DNA from: Hevea brasiliensis
Taxonomy: Eukaryota > Streptophyta > Magnoliopsida > Malpighiales > Euphorbiaceae
Direction of reading: 5' to 3'
Assembly: GCF_030052815.1 (NCBI RefSeq)
Contig: NC_079495.1
Coordinates: 116,662,194 to 116,726,193 of the forward strand
DNA: 64,000 nt
The notes beneath the pieces are model-generated. The model worked only from the letters and a program-made list of their open reading frames with translations, was not told the DNA's origin and made no database searches. The position numbers were made by a program, and so were the translations under genes. How positions within the stretch are numbered: position 1 is the first letter of the stretch; every line of letters starts with the position of its first letter. Shown here piece by piece: positions 1 through 11,069 of this stretch.

Positions 1-190
1 TAAGCCACTAGAACAATTTGTTTTGAAGGTAAATTAGATGAGAGAAAGAGAGAGAGAGAGAAGGAGGGGGGGAGGGGTGGTGGTGGGAGGGGGGATTGGA
101 CTATTAAGTTCAACATGAATTCATCAAAATGGAAGTTATATAAGTTGTATATTATCACCTTCCAAGTGAAAGAGGTGAACAAGGAATGTT
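1..190. other. Intronic/edge sequence, nothing recognised
   Basis: No coding signal seen. The stretch holds a purine-rich microsatellite-like run (about 37-100: GA repeats, then G-rich GGA/GGT). From gene orientation it should lie inside the long intron of the minus-strand TDBD gene whose exons begin at 2745; that placement is inference because the next exon is not in the window. Confidence 0.5.
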
Positions 191-2655
191 GTAAAATCTT
201 TTCTCTGCTCCACTTATTCCATTGCTTTGTTGAAGACTAGCTGCATATAATTAGAGAGTCTATGCATTAGGAAAGACAGAAATACAACCAAGAGAGTCCT
301 TTTCCAATGATGGTTTCTTCGATTGGTTAAAAAAACAATTATGATAAATATTACATCAAAAAGCAACCAATCATCGTAACATTTTTTTCTCAGTTCCAAC
401 TATTCCATTGGTTTGTTTAAGACTAACTGCACATATTCCAAGCTTATGTCAAATAGGCAAAAAGTCTACATATTAGGCAAGACATGAATAGAATAAAAAA
501 AAAAAAATTTCCCTACAATTTCTGTTAATAGTATGCCCTAGAGCATATCATTTAGTATGTATCATGTACATGTTTTATTGATAAAAAGGCATTTTCACTT
601 TTCCGTTTACATAATATATTTATGTATAATAGAAAAGGTCCATTGATATTTTATTAGAAATTCTATTCTTAAGTTGTTAAGAATATAAGTGACAGTATTT
701 CTAACACAAAGTATCATGAATTGGTTCACAATCGAGGATACTTCACAATAAAGACATGACTTATCCAGAAAGATTGTAATCCTGTTTGTTCCCAAGTTAT
801 TTATATGAGATGTAAATAAGATGGAATGGTGAGTCTCATGCCATATAACAAACATGATAGGCACTTATGCATGATAAGTAGGCCAAACCAGTAACACTTC
901 TGACAAGCACGTGGAGTTTACTCTTGTCAATACATTGTCATAAATCATATCAATGCATATAATCTTTAGACCTGAGATAACACAGTTATCTTGTATATAG
1001 GTGGTTTGAGTTTGATACTGCTTTCATACTTGTACTGTGTATGGGTATATGGGCATGTGTTGGCTCCTACTAATTATATATGGAGGTAGGTGTTGATCAA
1101 GATAGAATCTATTACCCTAAGTAAATAGTGATAAAATCCTATGTTCATTTAATTGTTTTTAATGTTTCAAGTTCTTGACCAGGACAAACAGATTTAATCA
1201 GAAAAGAGTTTATGATGAGAAAATCTTTTTAATCTAGAATTGAAATTAAAAGATAACATAATATTCATAGCAAATGGGATTTGACATAAACCATGACTCC
1301 AGCTGGAATTGGGATTTTATAACAGAGAGATTCTAGTGAATGGTAACATATGATTATAGGTTCATTTAAGGCATTCCTTATTACTAATTGAGTGGCAATG
1401 GCATACTATGCTAGTTGTTAACCATGATTTATGAGGTGCCTAAAATGATTTAGAGAAATCATTTATGGTAAGAAAGAGTACTAATAATATTAAGAGTTAA
1501 TATCATATCACATTGCCAATTAGTGATGAGCCTAGTGAATCACACACATACACAAGTAATCACCAAGTTAAATGTGATTTAATTGATTAATTAAATAGGT
1601 TTGGTTTGTAATAAGATTGCAAAGTCCCCAGCATGGCTTGAAACAAAATCTAGGTTATTGGATGTATAGTATAAGTTAAATTTATATTTAAAGTGTTTAA
1701 ATATGAATTTAATTGTGAGAAATTACTTAATGGAGATTAATTAATTAATTTATATTTGATGTAAATTGATTAGAAGATGAGAAATAATTTTTTTGGGTTG
1801 AGAACTCAAAATTACGACACAAGGGTAATTTGATCATTTCACAGGGTGACATGTGGCACCATGAGATGGTGACACATGGAACCATATAAGTTTGTCATTT
1901 GTCTTCCTATCATGCAAGATGATCAAAGTCAAGATTAAACCTAGCTTTGACACTTGGTTTAATGTGATTAGGTCAATTAAAATTAAGATGCAATCAGAAG
2001 ATGACATGTGGCAAGAGTTTTAAGTGGTGACCTAATTATAAAAGGGAAAGAATGAAAAATAAAATATATACATTCTAATTTTCCAAAGAGGTGCCGCCAC
2101 CCAAGAACTCTTCTCTTCTCTTCTCTTTTTCTTCTTCTCTCATTAATTCAAAGAGAATTGCCTATATTCTCTTGAATTAAAATTGCTAGAAATTGTTTCT
2201 AGTGTCCTATATACATCTACAACCTCTCTAAAGGCAAATCTTGATAAGGCTTGAGAAGCTGTTCAAGGGGGCTGCCATTGGTGATCTTGGTGTGGACAAG
2301 CTAGAGAGATAACATTTGAGGTCCTAGGTGCTTCACAAAGATATTAATCACATCTTCAATGCATCAAAAGGTTAGTGCACATATTCTTGTATCAATCTAG
2401 GGTTCTAATGAATTAATTTATTAATTCAAAATCTTAAATGACAAATGTAGATACTAATACATATTAAAAATGTTTTAATATGCGATTGAACATTGAAATC
2501 AATTAGATACATAATGAATCTTGCATTATGCATGAGACCCTAAAAGAAAATTTTTAAATTCAATGTTCTAATATAATAATTTTCATGCTTCCGCTCCTAC
2601 AGTTTCTTGGGTAGGTTCAAACTAATTATGATAAACATCACATCATAACACACAA
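191..2655. repeat. 185-bp tandem duplication, second copy split by a solo LTR
   Basis: Unit 1 (about 191-375) and unit 2 (about 376-522 continuing at 2602-2655) share the same order of words: a 'tattccattg-tttgtt-aagacta-ctgca' block (unit 1 from about 214, unit 2 from about 400), a 'tattaggcaagaca'-like block, and the 'tttctt..ttggtt..aattatgataaa' block. In unit 2 the third block is found only after 2602, so the solo LTR at 523-2601 landed inside it. The copies differ at many positions, so the duplication is old. Confidence 0.7.
523..2601 (+). mobile_element. Solo LTR, Ty1/copia-like (about 2.08 kb)
   Basis: Starts TGTTAATAG and ends CTCCTACA, giving TG..CA ends. It is flanked by atttc (518-522) and gtttc (2602-2606), a 5-bp target duplication with one mismatch. 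A TATA-like ATTATAAAAGG at about 2035 is followed by a CT-rich leader, as expected for the U3/R junction of an LTR read on the plus strand. No tRNA primer-binding site follows 2601 and host sequence resumes at once, so this is a solo LTR left by LTR-LTR recombination. The opening 'TGCCCTAGAGCATATCATTTAG' style and the CTTCCGCT end resemble Tork/Angela-type copia LTRs; the lineage is inference. Confidence 0.7.
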
Positions 2656-2744
2656 CTCTCTCCGTAGAAGACACATTCATCCAAGCACCGTCCAAAATGA
2701 CTAGAAAAGCAACAAAGATAAAGGATAAATCAAATATCTATCAC

Positions 2745-4018
2745 CTTTCCAAACCTGGAAGAACTCCTCATTTATGGACGAACCAGCCACATCCTTTATC
2801 ACTTCATCCAATGCACTAAGTGGAGCAGTTTTTAGTTCATGAATAATACTGCAAATTGGTTTCCCATTACCCAAGTATATGTGATTGTTTGGATGTCTAG
2901 TTTTGCCGCCAGCATGCTGCTCAAACTCATAGGCACTAAGAACCTGCTTATATATATATCATTCAGTCAACTAGTGAATAAAATTACATAATAAAATCTA
3001 CATAAAAAGTAAATTTTTTATTTCTTAACTATAGGAAGCCAACTTACTTTTGAGAAATTACATGATGAACAGCCACACAAGTATCCACCACCATCTATAA
3101 TTCCATCTAGCTCTCGCTAGCAAGCCATTAAAAACTCATAAGACTCATACATTAATAAAATAAAATAAAATAAAATAAAAAGCAAGATCTGCAAAAATAC
3201 AACATATCAGAGAGCACAATTTAAAAAAAAAAAAAAAAAAAACTTACCTCTGGAGAAAAATATTTCACCCGAGCTCCATCAAGTATACCGGTTGATAACA
3301 ACTTCTTGACATTTGTAGGGTAGTTGCTGGGAACAACCTTCTTAGACATCTTCAATTCCATATTGGGAGCACAGAAATATCTATTTCCATTTTCAAGCAT
3401 TTCTGCACCTGAATTAACCCAAGCAGAGTAGTTTTTCCCACGTTCTTTACTATATTGTTTTCGACCTATCCGATTACCTACAGGATTAGCAACTGAAGTA
3501 AAATTCTGGGTGTCATAATCCTCTTTTCTTTTGCTAAACTTGAATGTAATCTTCCTAATTCCAGACGAACTAGCATGCTTAGGAATCTCCAGTACAACAT
3601 GAGATGTAGATACCACATCAGAAGTTCCACTGCGAGCAAACTCACATTGAGAGGCATTGTTCTGACTGTTACGTTCTCCATCCTCGCTTAGGGTGTCCAT
3701 CGGACTCGAATTTCCAGAACACGTGGATGTGACCTCGCCAGCACCCAGTTGCTTACATGTAGCCAATTCAGTTGGTTGGCTAGTGATATCCTGGCAAATG
3801 GATGCATTTTCTTTTGGAGAAATTAAAGGATTGGAAACTTCAGATTTTATGTCCTCATTTGAAGCTTCTCTGGCTTGTTTCTTGTTAGGAAACGGTTCTG
3901 GTTCGGTGTCATCTATCAGAGATTGATGGTCTCTCTTCAATTCAGTTATTCCTGTATTCTGTTGTCCAAGACCCATCACCTCTGTCGAGATATCCAGACA
4001 AACTGCACCTTCTCCCAT
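2745..4018 (-). CDS. TDBD (Tify-domain-binding) nuclear protein, 5' part (exons 1-3 of a longer gene)
   Basis: Three coding exons are visible on the minus strand: 4018-3248 (257 codons, starts MGEGAVCLDIS, ends YFSPE), 3116-3048 (23 codons, RELDGIIDGGYLCGCSSCNF then SK) and 2943-2745 (66 codons plus 1 nt, begins VLSAYEFEQHAG, ends FFQVWK). Junctions are GAG|GTAAGT, TAG|CGA, AAA|GTAAGT, CAG|GTT and AAAG|GTGATA. Introns are 131 and 104 bp and the reading frame is kept throughout. The block VKKLLSTGILDG..VKYFSPE..ELDGIIDGGYLCGCSSCNFSK..YEFEQHAG..HPNNHIYLGNGK is the signature of the plant TDBD fold, found in nuclear proteins such as the IDM1-like PHD/acetyltransferase group and shorter TDBD-only proteins. 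Upstream is a basic patch, GIRKITFKFSKRKEDYD. The rest of the protein lies beyond the left edge, so whether PHD and acetyltransferase domains follow cannot be told. The start has a good context (TTCAATGGG) and no upstream in-frame extension is evident. A poly-T run lies just inside intron 1. Confidence 0.85.
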
Positions 4019-4495
4019 TGAAAAACTCCAAACTCACCACTATAAGAAGCGCAAAACCACACGACCGCATTCAAGATAGAAGCAATAGCAAGAAATAAAC
4101 CCAAATTTAATTGCGACTGAACTCAAATTTGTCCTCTGTATACTCGCATCAGAATTCAAATTCGCAACCAGAAAAAAAAATCGAAATAACAATTCACACA
4201 CTAGTCAATGCCCAAAACAACCCGTAACTCAGATACCAAGCATTATGAAATTCAAATCAATCCCAATAACTTTTGAAACTGTCAACAACCGCTGTATCAA
4301 ATGAAAGAACCAAAACCTTGGACACGTGTAAATTCACTAACGCCTACCTCTATACAGCCTCCAAAATCAAAATGAAATTCAAATCTTGGAAACCGAATCA
4401 AGAAAGCCTCTCTAGATCGAAACGAAACACATAGGTTGTGAAATTCAAAGAAAGAATGAACGAAACAGGGTTGAAGTCAGGTTTCAGATCTTGTA
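4019..4495 (-). other. 5' UTR of the TDBD gene with a probable leader intron
   Basis: On the minus strand a T-rich 308-bp stretch (4347 down to 4040) is bounded by GAG|GTAGGC and TTATAG|TGG, fitting a leader intron that ends about 21 nt before the ATG. The upstream leader would run from about 4495 to 4348. This is inference from splice-site words and base composition; no transcript evidence is available here. Confidence 0.45.
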
Positions 4496-4519
4496 GATCT
4501 AAGATTGACAGAGAAAAAC

Positions 4520-4582
4520 AGGTATGTATATAGAATGATGAAGAAGAAAAGAAGGGAAATCTAATTAGGGTTAGGGTTTAAT
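4520..4582 (-). promoter_or_regulatory. Promoter of the TDBD gene: TATA-like box and telo-box
   Basis: Minus-strand TATATACA at about 4532-4525 would place transcription start near 4495. About 35 bp further upstream, 4564-4581 reads on the minus strand as TTAAACCCTAACCCTAAT, two overlapping telo-box words (AAACCCTAA), which are common in promoters of housekeeping and proliferation genes in plants. Confidence 0.5.
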
Positions 4583-5918
4583 TTCAGTTAAAAATACAGC
4601 GGGAACGTGCAGAGCGGCAAAAAACCAGAGGGAGAAGCTTGGTTGGCGGTCCAGATTTAACTTTTTTAAGGAAGGAGATAAACTCTAGAGAGAGAAATCA
4701 GAAATGTCTGTTTATTTATTTATTATTTTTTTTTAATGGGAAAAAAAAATCAAACGGAAAGAAAATGAAAGTTTTGGTGTTGCTGGTGATATATGGAAGA
4801 TACGAGAGGACAAGTGGATAAACATTGTGGGACCTTTTCTTCGATGAATTTAGTTGTGCCAGCAGTATTTGTAAGATTTAGCCACGTGGCGTAACTTTTG
4901 ACGTCTGCGCAGAAGCTGGGTACACGCACACGGCGCCAAGTGTGATTGGTGGATGTGTAGGATTTGTCAAGGAATTGTAATTAGATTAGGGCAGTGAAAG
5001 GGATCGGCTGAGGCCTCAGCCTCATGCTTAGCTATAGTGTGGGAGAGTGCATCTAATATAATTTTTAATATTTTATTAAGATATATTAAGGTTTAAATCA
5101 TTCATGTTATTTATGATTAATGTGAGAATTTAAAAGATTAGTCCAGTAATACGAAAGATTTGTTCAGCCATTCAAAAGAAGATAAACACCCTATCAAGCA
5201 GACTAAAATTTATTAAATTAAATATTTTAATCCAAATATATATATAATTAATTAAAATATGTAATAAGTATATGAATATAAATATAGGTATTTAATTAAT
5301 GATTATTAAACCTATTTTTATATAAATTAAATTTATAATAACCACACTTAATAAAAAAATATATGGAAATAAATTATAATAAAATAATTCATTATTTTTT
5401 AGTCAATGGTTAAATTGGATAGTAGTTGAAAAGACAAAATTGTTTAAGCAAAAGGGATTTGTAACCATTTTTGTTAAGTTATTATTAAATAGTTGTGAAG
5501 TTTTGGCATATTAATATGGAAAGAGTTGTAATGTATCATCATAAAGATGGCAAAATACTTAAATGGAATATCTAAATCTTGAGTTTGAGCAAAGTTTGGA
5601 ATTGGAATTGAATTAAAATTAAATTAATTTAAATTAAAATTGAAATTAAATTATAATTGAATTGATTAAAATTGGCATTGAATTGAATTAGAATCGGTTA
5701 GTTTGATTTAGAGCTAAGTCAATTTTCTTACTTTTTAAAATAAATTTTTTTAAATCTTTCATTTATTAAGTTTTCAAATATGAGAATTAATATAAAAGAA
5801 ATCAATTAAATTAAATTTTATAAAATTCTAGTTTTCAAATAAGAGATAAGAGTAAAGTTAACTCTAAAGTTAATTTTACTTAATTATAATAATCAATCAC
5901 TTTTCAATAAAGTAAGAA

Positions 5919-5991
<73 letters not shown>

Positions 5992-6348
5992 ATTTCAATA
6001 TTGAAGTAAATGTGATTAACGTGTATAAATCAACAAGAAGATGTTATATGCATAACAATCATTTAAATTGAGCTGCAAACTCGCATAAATTAAGTAAAAT
6101 GTCACAATACTTAGCATCATAAATAAAAAGGGAAATTAGTAATGCATTACTCTACTTTGCTATAGGTTGATAGAGGATCATCTAAATTAAAAATGTGGAT
6201 ATCCCATAAGCATTTCATAAATAATAGCACCAAGTGATAGCATATGAATTCATAACAAATAACTATTAGTGACAAGAGTATAAATTTTAAACAAAAATTT
6301 GAGGTTTATAAGCATAAAATAAATATTGGCAACTAAATGAACATCAAT
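4583..6348. other. AT-rich intergenic spacer
   Basis: No gene seen. About 5040-5900 is more than 75% A+T by eye. At about 5590-5700 there is a degenerate low-complexity array of 'gaattaaaatt'-like words. The right end is the target site tcaat (6344-6348) of element G1. Confidence 0.6.
5924..5988. repeat. (AT)n microsatellite, about 32 units
   Basis: Uninterrupted alternating AT for about 65 bp, preceded by 'acac'. It is a simple repeat likely to vary in length between individuals and to be imprecisely assembled. Confidence 0.95.
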
Positions 6349-8902
6349 TGTCACGACCCAACCTATGGGCAGGACCGGCACTAGGACCTGGGCCAGCCTA
6401 AAGCCCCCGAGGCCCGTAGTAAGCCTAACTGTTCATTTACCCAATTCTAAGGCCCATTGGGCCAAATTCAAGAAAACAAACGGACAGAGTCCGGCCATAA
6501 AATGGACTTTCCAACGGGGAGTTTTCGACTCACCCGACCTGTAAACACCATAAACAATCCATTGGGGAGCTCAGCTCACCCTCCACATACTCATCAACAT
6601 AATAATAAATGGTAGCTCACTCCTCATCCAATCCATCAAAACAGACTTAAAATATTAAGTTTACTGGTACAACATGAATATAATATTACAGACCAAAATA
6701 AAATAATTACTGCTAACACATGCGGAAATTCTAGGAGTAATTAAAATTACACAAATATTAATAAACAACCTGCGAAGTAGAAAAGCAGGTTAACCCAGAA
6801 CAAAATATCCTCCTGTGGCCTGTAAAAATTTTTGAACAGGAGTGAGCGTCGACTTCGAGAGTAAAATATAAATTTTAACCATAATCTATAAAACTATCTA
6901 AAACTAATGCACCAGAGAGTGAAATGCAACATCTACATCATTTTCACATCATAACATCAAAAAGGTAATTTGGAGCACTCACGCACCCTGTAGCATCAAT
7001 CATATCATATTGGGAGCTGATCCCCTATACAGCTCTCTTAAATCCAACCTGGTGCCAGCGAAGAACTCAAGCCGGACTTTCGCTTAATAAACCAAATCGA
7101 GGGTCCCAGCGAAGAACTCAAGCCGTGACTACCCCTCGAAGGATCGGGTTCCCAGCGAAGAACTCAAGCCGTGACTACCCGTCCTATCCATAGTCCACAC
7201 CACATCACACGCACGCCAACGCACGCACACTGCTCCAAATTACCACAACAACATCATGGCACTTTAACAGTTATCAATGCATCATAAATCGTGCATAGAG
7301 TTTAACTACATAAATATATGCATATAAGTGATGCATGGGCATGCTGAACATATAATAATATCGAAATTACAATTAAAATTAATATTTTACTCACAGACTT
7401 GACGACAATCACTGTGGCGGCTGGCGGAGGAAGAAGGTCATGTCGACTCACGACAATCATATTACATTTATTTAATACAATCGACTCAATACAAACAAAG
7501 AAAAGACCAATTCGTCCTAAGTCGTGCAGAAAATCCGCAGAGTCTCCCCTATACCTAGGACCTACCCAACCTGCAAAAGGGTTCAAAATACACTTCTATA
7601 CTCACAATCCATACATCCACAACTCAATCATATCACACAGCCCCTCCTGTGCCCATCAAATCAGTCATCCATCACAATACGCAAAATTTCAATTTAGTCC
7701 TTATTATTGATCATTTTACAAAATCGGCCAAACAAGCTCTAAAAATTATAAAACTTTGCCTCATGGTCCTTAGCAATATTACTAAGCTATTGCAAAAGAA
7801 TCGTAATTTTCTAAGCTACCACGAATATTTTATGGATTTTTAATCCTATTTAAGCACTAGAAAATTACGTAAAAATAAGGTTGGGTTTACCTTTGCCGAT
7901 TCCGACTTGAACGCGCTCTAACGTCGACAATGGGGCTAGCCAAAACCTCGGTCCAATTCGGAGACTTTTCCTGCAGTGTCTGCCGGAATTTCTGACCGGC
8001 CAATCGCCGAATTTCCGCGAATCGAGGATACCTACACGAAGCCCATAACACGGAGTTAGTACATAAATTTTTCAGAATTTTCTAAGCTCATTTAATGCTC
8101 GAAAATACGCTGCGAAGTTCCGTGGGACCTACCAAAAGCGATTATCGAAAAATTGAAATTTATGTCGTTGCGAAGCTCTCGGCGAATGGAGCGTCTTTGG
8201 TAGCCTCGGTTTTCTAGTGGAATTCACGGTTTTCGAGAAATCTAGCCCAAAAGTCGAAATGGGCTAAAATCTTCCCGAGCAAAAATCGGACAAACCGCTC
8301 GATAGATTTCGGCGTTCTTGGTGTATATGGAAAGCTCTCGCCGAGTAGATGATTTTAGACACAAGACCGGTCAATCGGTGGCCGGATCGGCGCGGGCGGA
8401 AGGCTAGCAGCGCAGGGCCGTTCGCGCGCGTTTCCGATCGTTTGGCGTGGCCATTGGTCGGGCTGCGCACCGTCTGGGTCATACGGTGGTGGCCGTGGTG
8501 AGGCGGGAGAGAAACGAGAGAGAAAGGGAGAGGGCCATCGCGGGAGGGAGGAGAAAGAGAAGAAGACCGGTCCGATTCGACCGGTCCGATCGATCTGTTC
8601 GATTCAGTGGTTCGATTCGAAATACAAAATTTTGAATTTTACTCGCCTCGGACCGAAAACGAGGTCCAAAAATTTCAAAAAATTCTAAAACTTCGAAAAA
8701 TACGTAGACTCCAAATATATTTTTAGTTTTGCCACGTGGTCTTTAAATTAATTTTTAAAAATCATCAAAGTTTATATTTTCGGAAAATCGAACCCGATTT
8801 TTAAAATCCGAAAAAATCTCAAAAAAATTCCTAAAATTTAAATAAAATTAAAGTATCAAAAATACTCATAAATAATAAAATTTAAAATCTTGGGGTGTTA
8901 CA
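6349..8902 (-). repeat. G1 3' LTR (2554 bp)
   Basis: Left copy of the G1 LTR; matches 13781-16376 end to end with few substitutions but many 1-15 bp indels. It contains a three-copy internal repeat at about 7050-7190 built on the word 'cccagcgaagaactcaagcc'. Several Arg- or Ser-rich open frames in it (for example 8264-8635) also occur in the other LTR with different frames and are not genes. Confidence 0.95.
7050..7190. repeat. Three-copy internal repeat in the G1 LTR
   Basis: The word 'cagcgaagaactcaagccg' occurs three times, spaced about 55 and 62 bp apart. The last two copies are also followed by 'tgactacc'. The same array is present in the other LTR at about 14490-14630, so it belongs to the family and is not a recent local event. 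Position near the U3/R region suggests a possible enhancer or RNA structure; function unknown. Confidence 0.8.
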
Positions 8903-8916
8903 TTCTTCCCCCCTTA
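8903..8916 (-). other. G1 polypurine tract
   Basis: Reads TAAGGGGGGAAGAA on the minus strand directly before the 3' LTR; it is the usual primer site for plus-strand DNA synthesis. Confidence 0.85.
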
Positions 8917-8965
8917 CAGAAAATTCGTCCTCGAATTTTTACACAAGGCAGAATAAAGCACATGA

Positions 8966-10140
8966 TTATACATTGAACAGATAAGGGTACTTGCTACGCA
9001 TGTCCCGTTCTGACTCAGTGCACTCTTCCACTGACTGACTCCTCCACAAAACCTTAACCATAGGGATCTGTTTTGATCTCAGCTGTCTCACTTGGTAGTC
9101 CACTATGGCTACAGGCTGTTCCTCAAATGACAAGTTCTCTTTTAGCTCTATCACATCCGGCTGTAGTACATGAGAAGGATCTGGAATGTATTTCCTGAGC
9201 ATGGAGATGTGAAACACGGGATGAACGTGAGAGAGGTTGGGTGGTAGCTCCAACCGGTAGGCAACTGCTCCCACTCTATCGATAACCTCAAAAGGTCCAA
9301 TATACCGAGGCGCCAACTTGCCCTTCTTTCCAAATCTCATGACTCCCTTCATTGGAGAAACCTTCAGGAATACATAGTCGCCCACTGCAAACTCCACATC
9401 CCTCCGTCTGGGGTCTGCATAACTCTTACTCTCATCGAAAGCTGTTTTCAATCGTTCCCTGATTAAAGGAACCACTTCTGAAGTGTACTGCACTAGGTCT
9501 ACATCATGCACCTTCGCTTCCCCCATTTCTGTCCAACACAGAGGAGACCTACACTTTCTTCCATATAGTGCCTCATAGGGTGCCATCCCTATGCTGGAGT
9601 GATAACTGTTGTTATAAGCAAACTCCACCAAAGCTAGATGCTCATCCCATTGACCTCCAAAATCTAAAACACTGATGCGAAGCATGTCTTCCAGTGTTTG
9701 GATTGTCCTTTCGGTTGTCCGATGCATGCGAGGGTGGAAGGTCAGAAGTTCAACTGTGTGCCAAGTGCCTCCCGCAACTTTCTCCGGAACCAGAAGTGAA
9801 TCGGGCCCTCTGCCGGATATTATGGAAGCGAAACTCCATGCAATCGACTATTTCTCGAATGTAGAGCCGGGCATCTTGTGCCTGAGTAGGTAGTCTTTAG
9901 GCAAAAAGTGAGCTGATTTGGTCGACGGTCTACAATTACCCATATCGAGTCATATCCTCGCGTGGTACGAGGCAACCTAGTACAAAATCCATAGTGATCA
10001 TTTCCCACTTCCATTCGGGATAGGGAGCTCTTGCAGCTTCCCGACGGTCTCGGTGTTCAAACTTCACCTTCCGACAAGTCAAGCACTTGGACACAAAGTG
10101 CGCTATGTCTCTCTTCATACCATTCCACCGTAGCTATCTT
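8966..10140 (-). pseudogene. G1 integrase, broken, with chromodomain-like C-terminus
   Basis: Would insert the element's DNA copy into the genome. The zinc-binding end and core start near 10118 (HFVSKCLTCRKVK, then MITMDFV with the first catalytic Asp). The middle is frameshifted: the second catalytic Asp block, normally SDRGP, reads SGRGP near 9810 (Asp to Gly). The block ERTIQTLEDMLR with the catalytic Glu resumes at about 9715. From there to 8966 a 253-codon open frame covers the rest of the core, the GPY-like block GKLAPRYIGPFEVIDRVG..YRLELP and HPVFHISMLRKY. It ends with IVDYQVRQLRSKQIPMVKVLW..ERDMRSKYPYLF, the chromoviral chromodomain position. The lost Asp and the frame breaks make it inactive as read. 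Confidence 0.85.
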
Positions 10141-11067
10141 TCACATCATGGTACATCTTGGTGGAACACAGGTGAACTTGTCTGATGTATAGTGTGCCTC
10201 TTGCATGATTTCATTTCTGAGATTGTCTACATCGGGCACACATATCCTCGAACCATGCACTAGAGCGCCATCATTGGCAAATCCAAACTCACCACCTTCA
10301 CCTTGCTGTACTCTTTCTATAATCTTCATCAATTGTTGGTCTCTGTGCTGGGAAACTCTAACTCTGTCCCTCAAGTCTGGCCTCACTGAAAAGTGAGCCA
10401 ACAATACCCCCTCATCTGAAAGATCTAGGATTAAACCTTGATCCATCAACTCATGTACCTCCTGAATCAATGGTCTCTTCTCTCTTTGAAATGTGCGCCA
10501 AATCGCGTAAGATTTTCTGCTCAAGGCATCTGCCACAACATTGGCCTTTCCAGGGTGGTACTAGATGGTGCAATCATAGTCTTTCAGAAGCTCCATCCAT
10601 CTCCTCTGTCTCAAGTTTAAATCCCTCTGTTGGAAGATGTACTTTAAACTCTTATGGTCGGTGTATATCTCGCACACTTCACCATACAGGTAATGTCTCC
10701 AGATTTTCAGTGCAAAGACTACAGCCGCCATTTCCAAATCATGGGTGGGGTAGTTCTGCTCATGCCTCTTCAGCTGCCTTGAAGCATAAGCCACTACCTT
10801 TCCATTCTGCATCAAAACACACCCTAGGCCACACTCCTTAAGCTTTTGGAAACTCTCCTCACAGTCATCTGTCCAAATGAATGGAACATTCTTCCTGGTC
10901 AACTTAGTTAGGGGAGCCGCTATCCTGGAGAAATCTTGCACAAAACGCCTGTAGTAGCCAGCTAAACCCAGAAAACTTCGCACCTCAGTGACTGTTGTAG
11001 GCCTAAGCCAATCAGTTACAGCTTCAATTTTCTTGGGATCCACTTGAATGCCGTCACTAGAAACCAC
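10141..11067 (-). pseudogene. G1 RNase H and connection region, internal deletion
   Basis: Codons from 11067 ([20 protein letters not shown]) cover the RT thumb/connection. RNase H follows: [36 protein letters not shown] with the Glu, and [11 protein letters not shown] with an Asp, then ADALSRKS at about 10530. At about 10835 the frame jumps directly from SFQKLKE to CGLGCVLMQ. The segment with the 'APVLTLP..YCDAS' block that supplies the first catalytic Asp is missing, about 25-30 codons, in frame. After ADALSRKS the linker continues to the integrase zinc finger. Confidence 0.85.
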
Positions 11068-11069
11068 GT

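Noticed and set aside
7050..7190. CRISPR-like array
   Set aside because: Only three imperfect units, inside an LTR of a plant retrotransposon; no context for CRISPR.
8264..8635. Arg/Ser-rich open frames in the G1 LTR (and their twins near 15772-16225)
   Set aside because: They lie wholly in LTRs, differ in frame between the two copies and have biased composition; no coding evidence.
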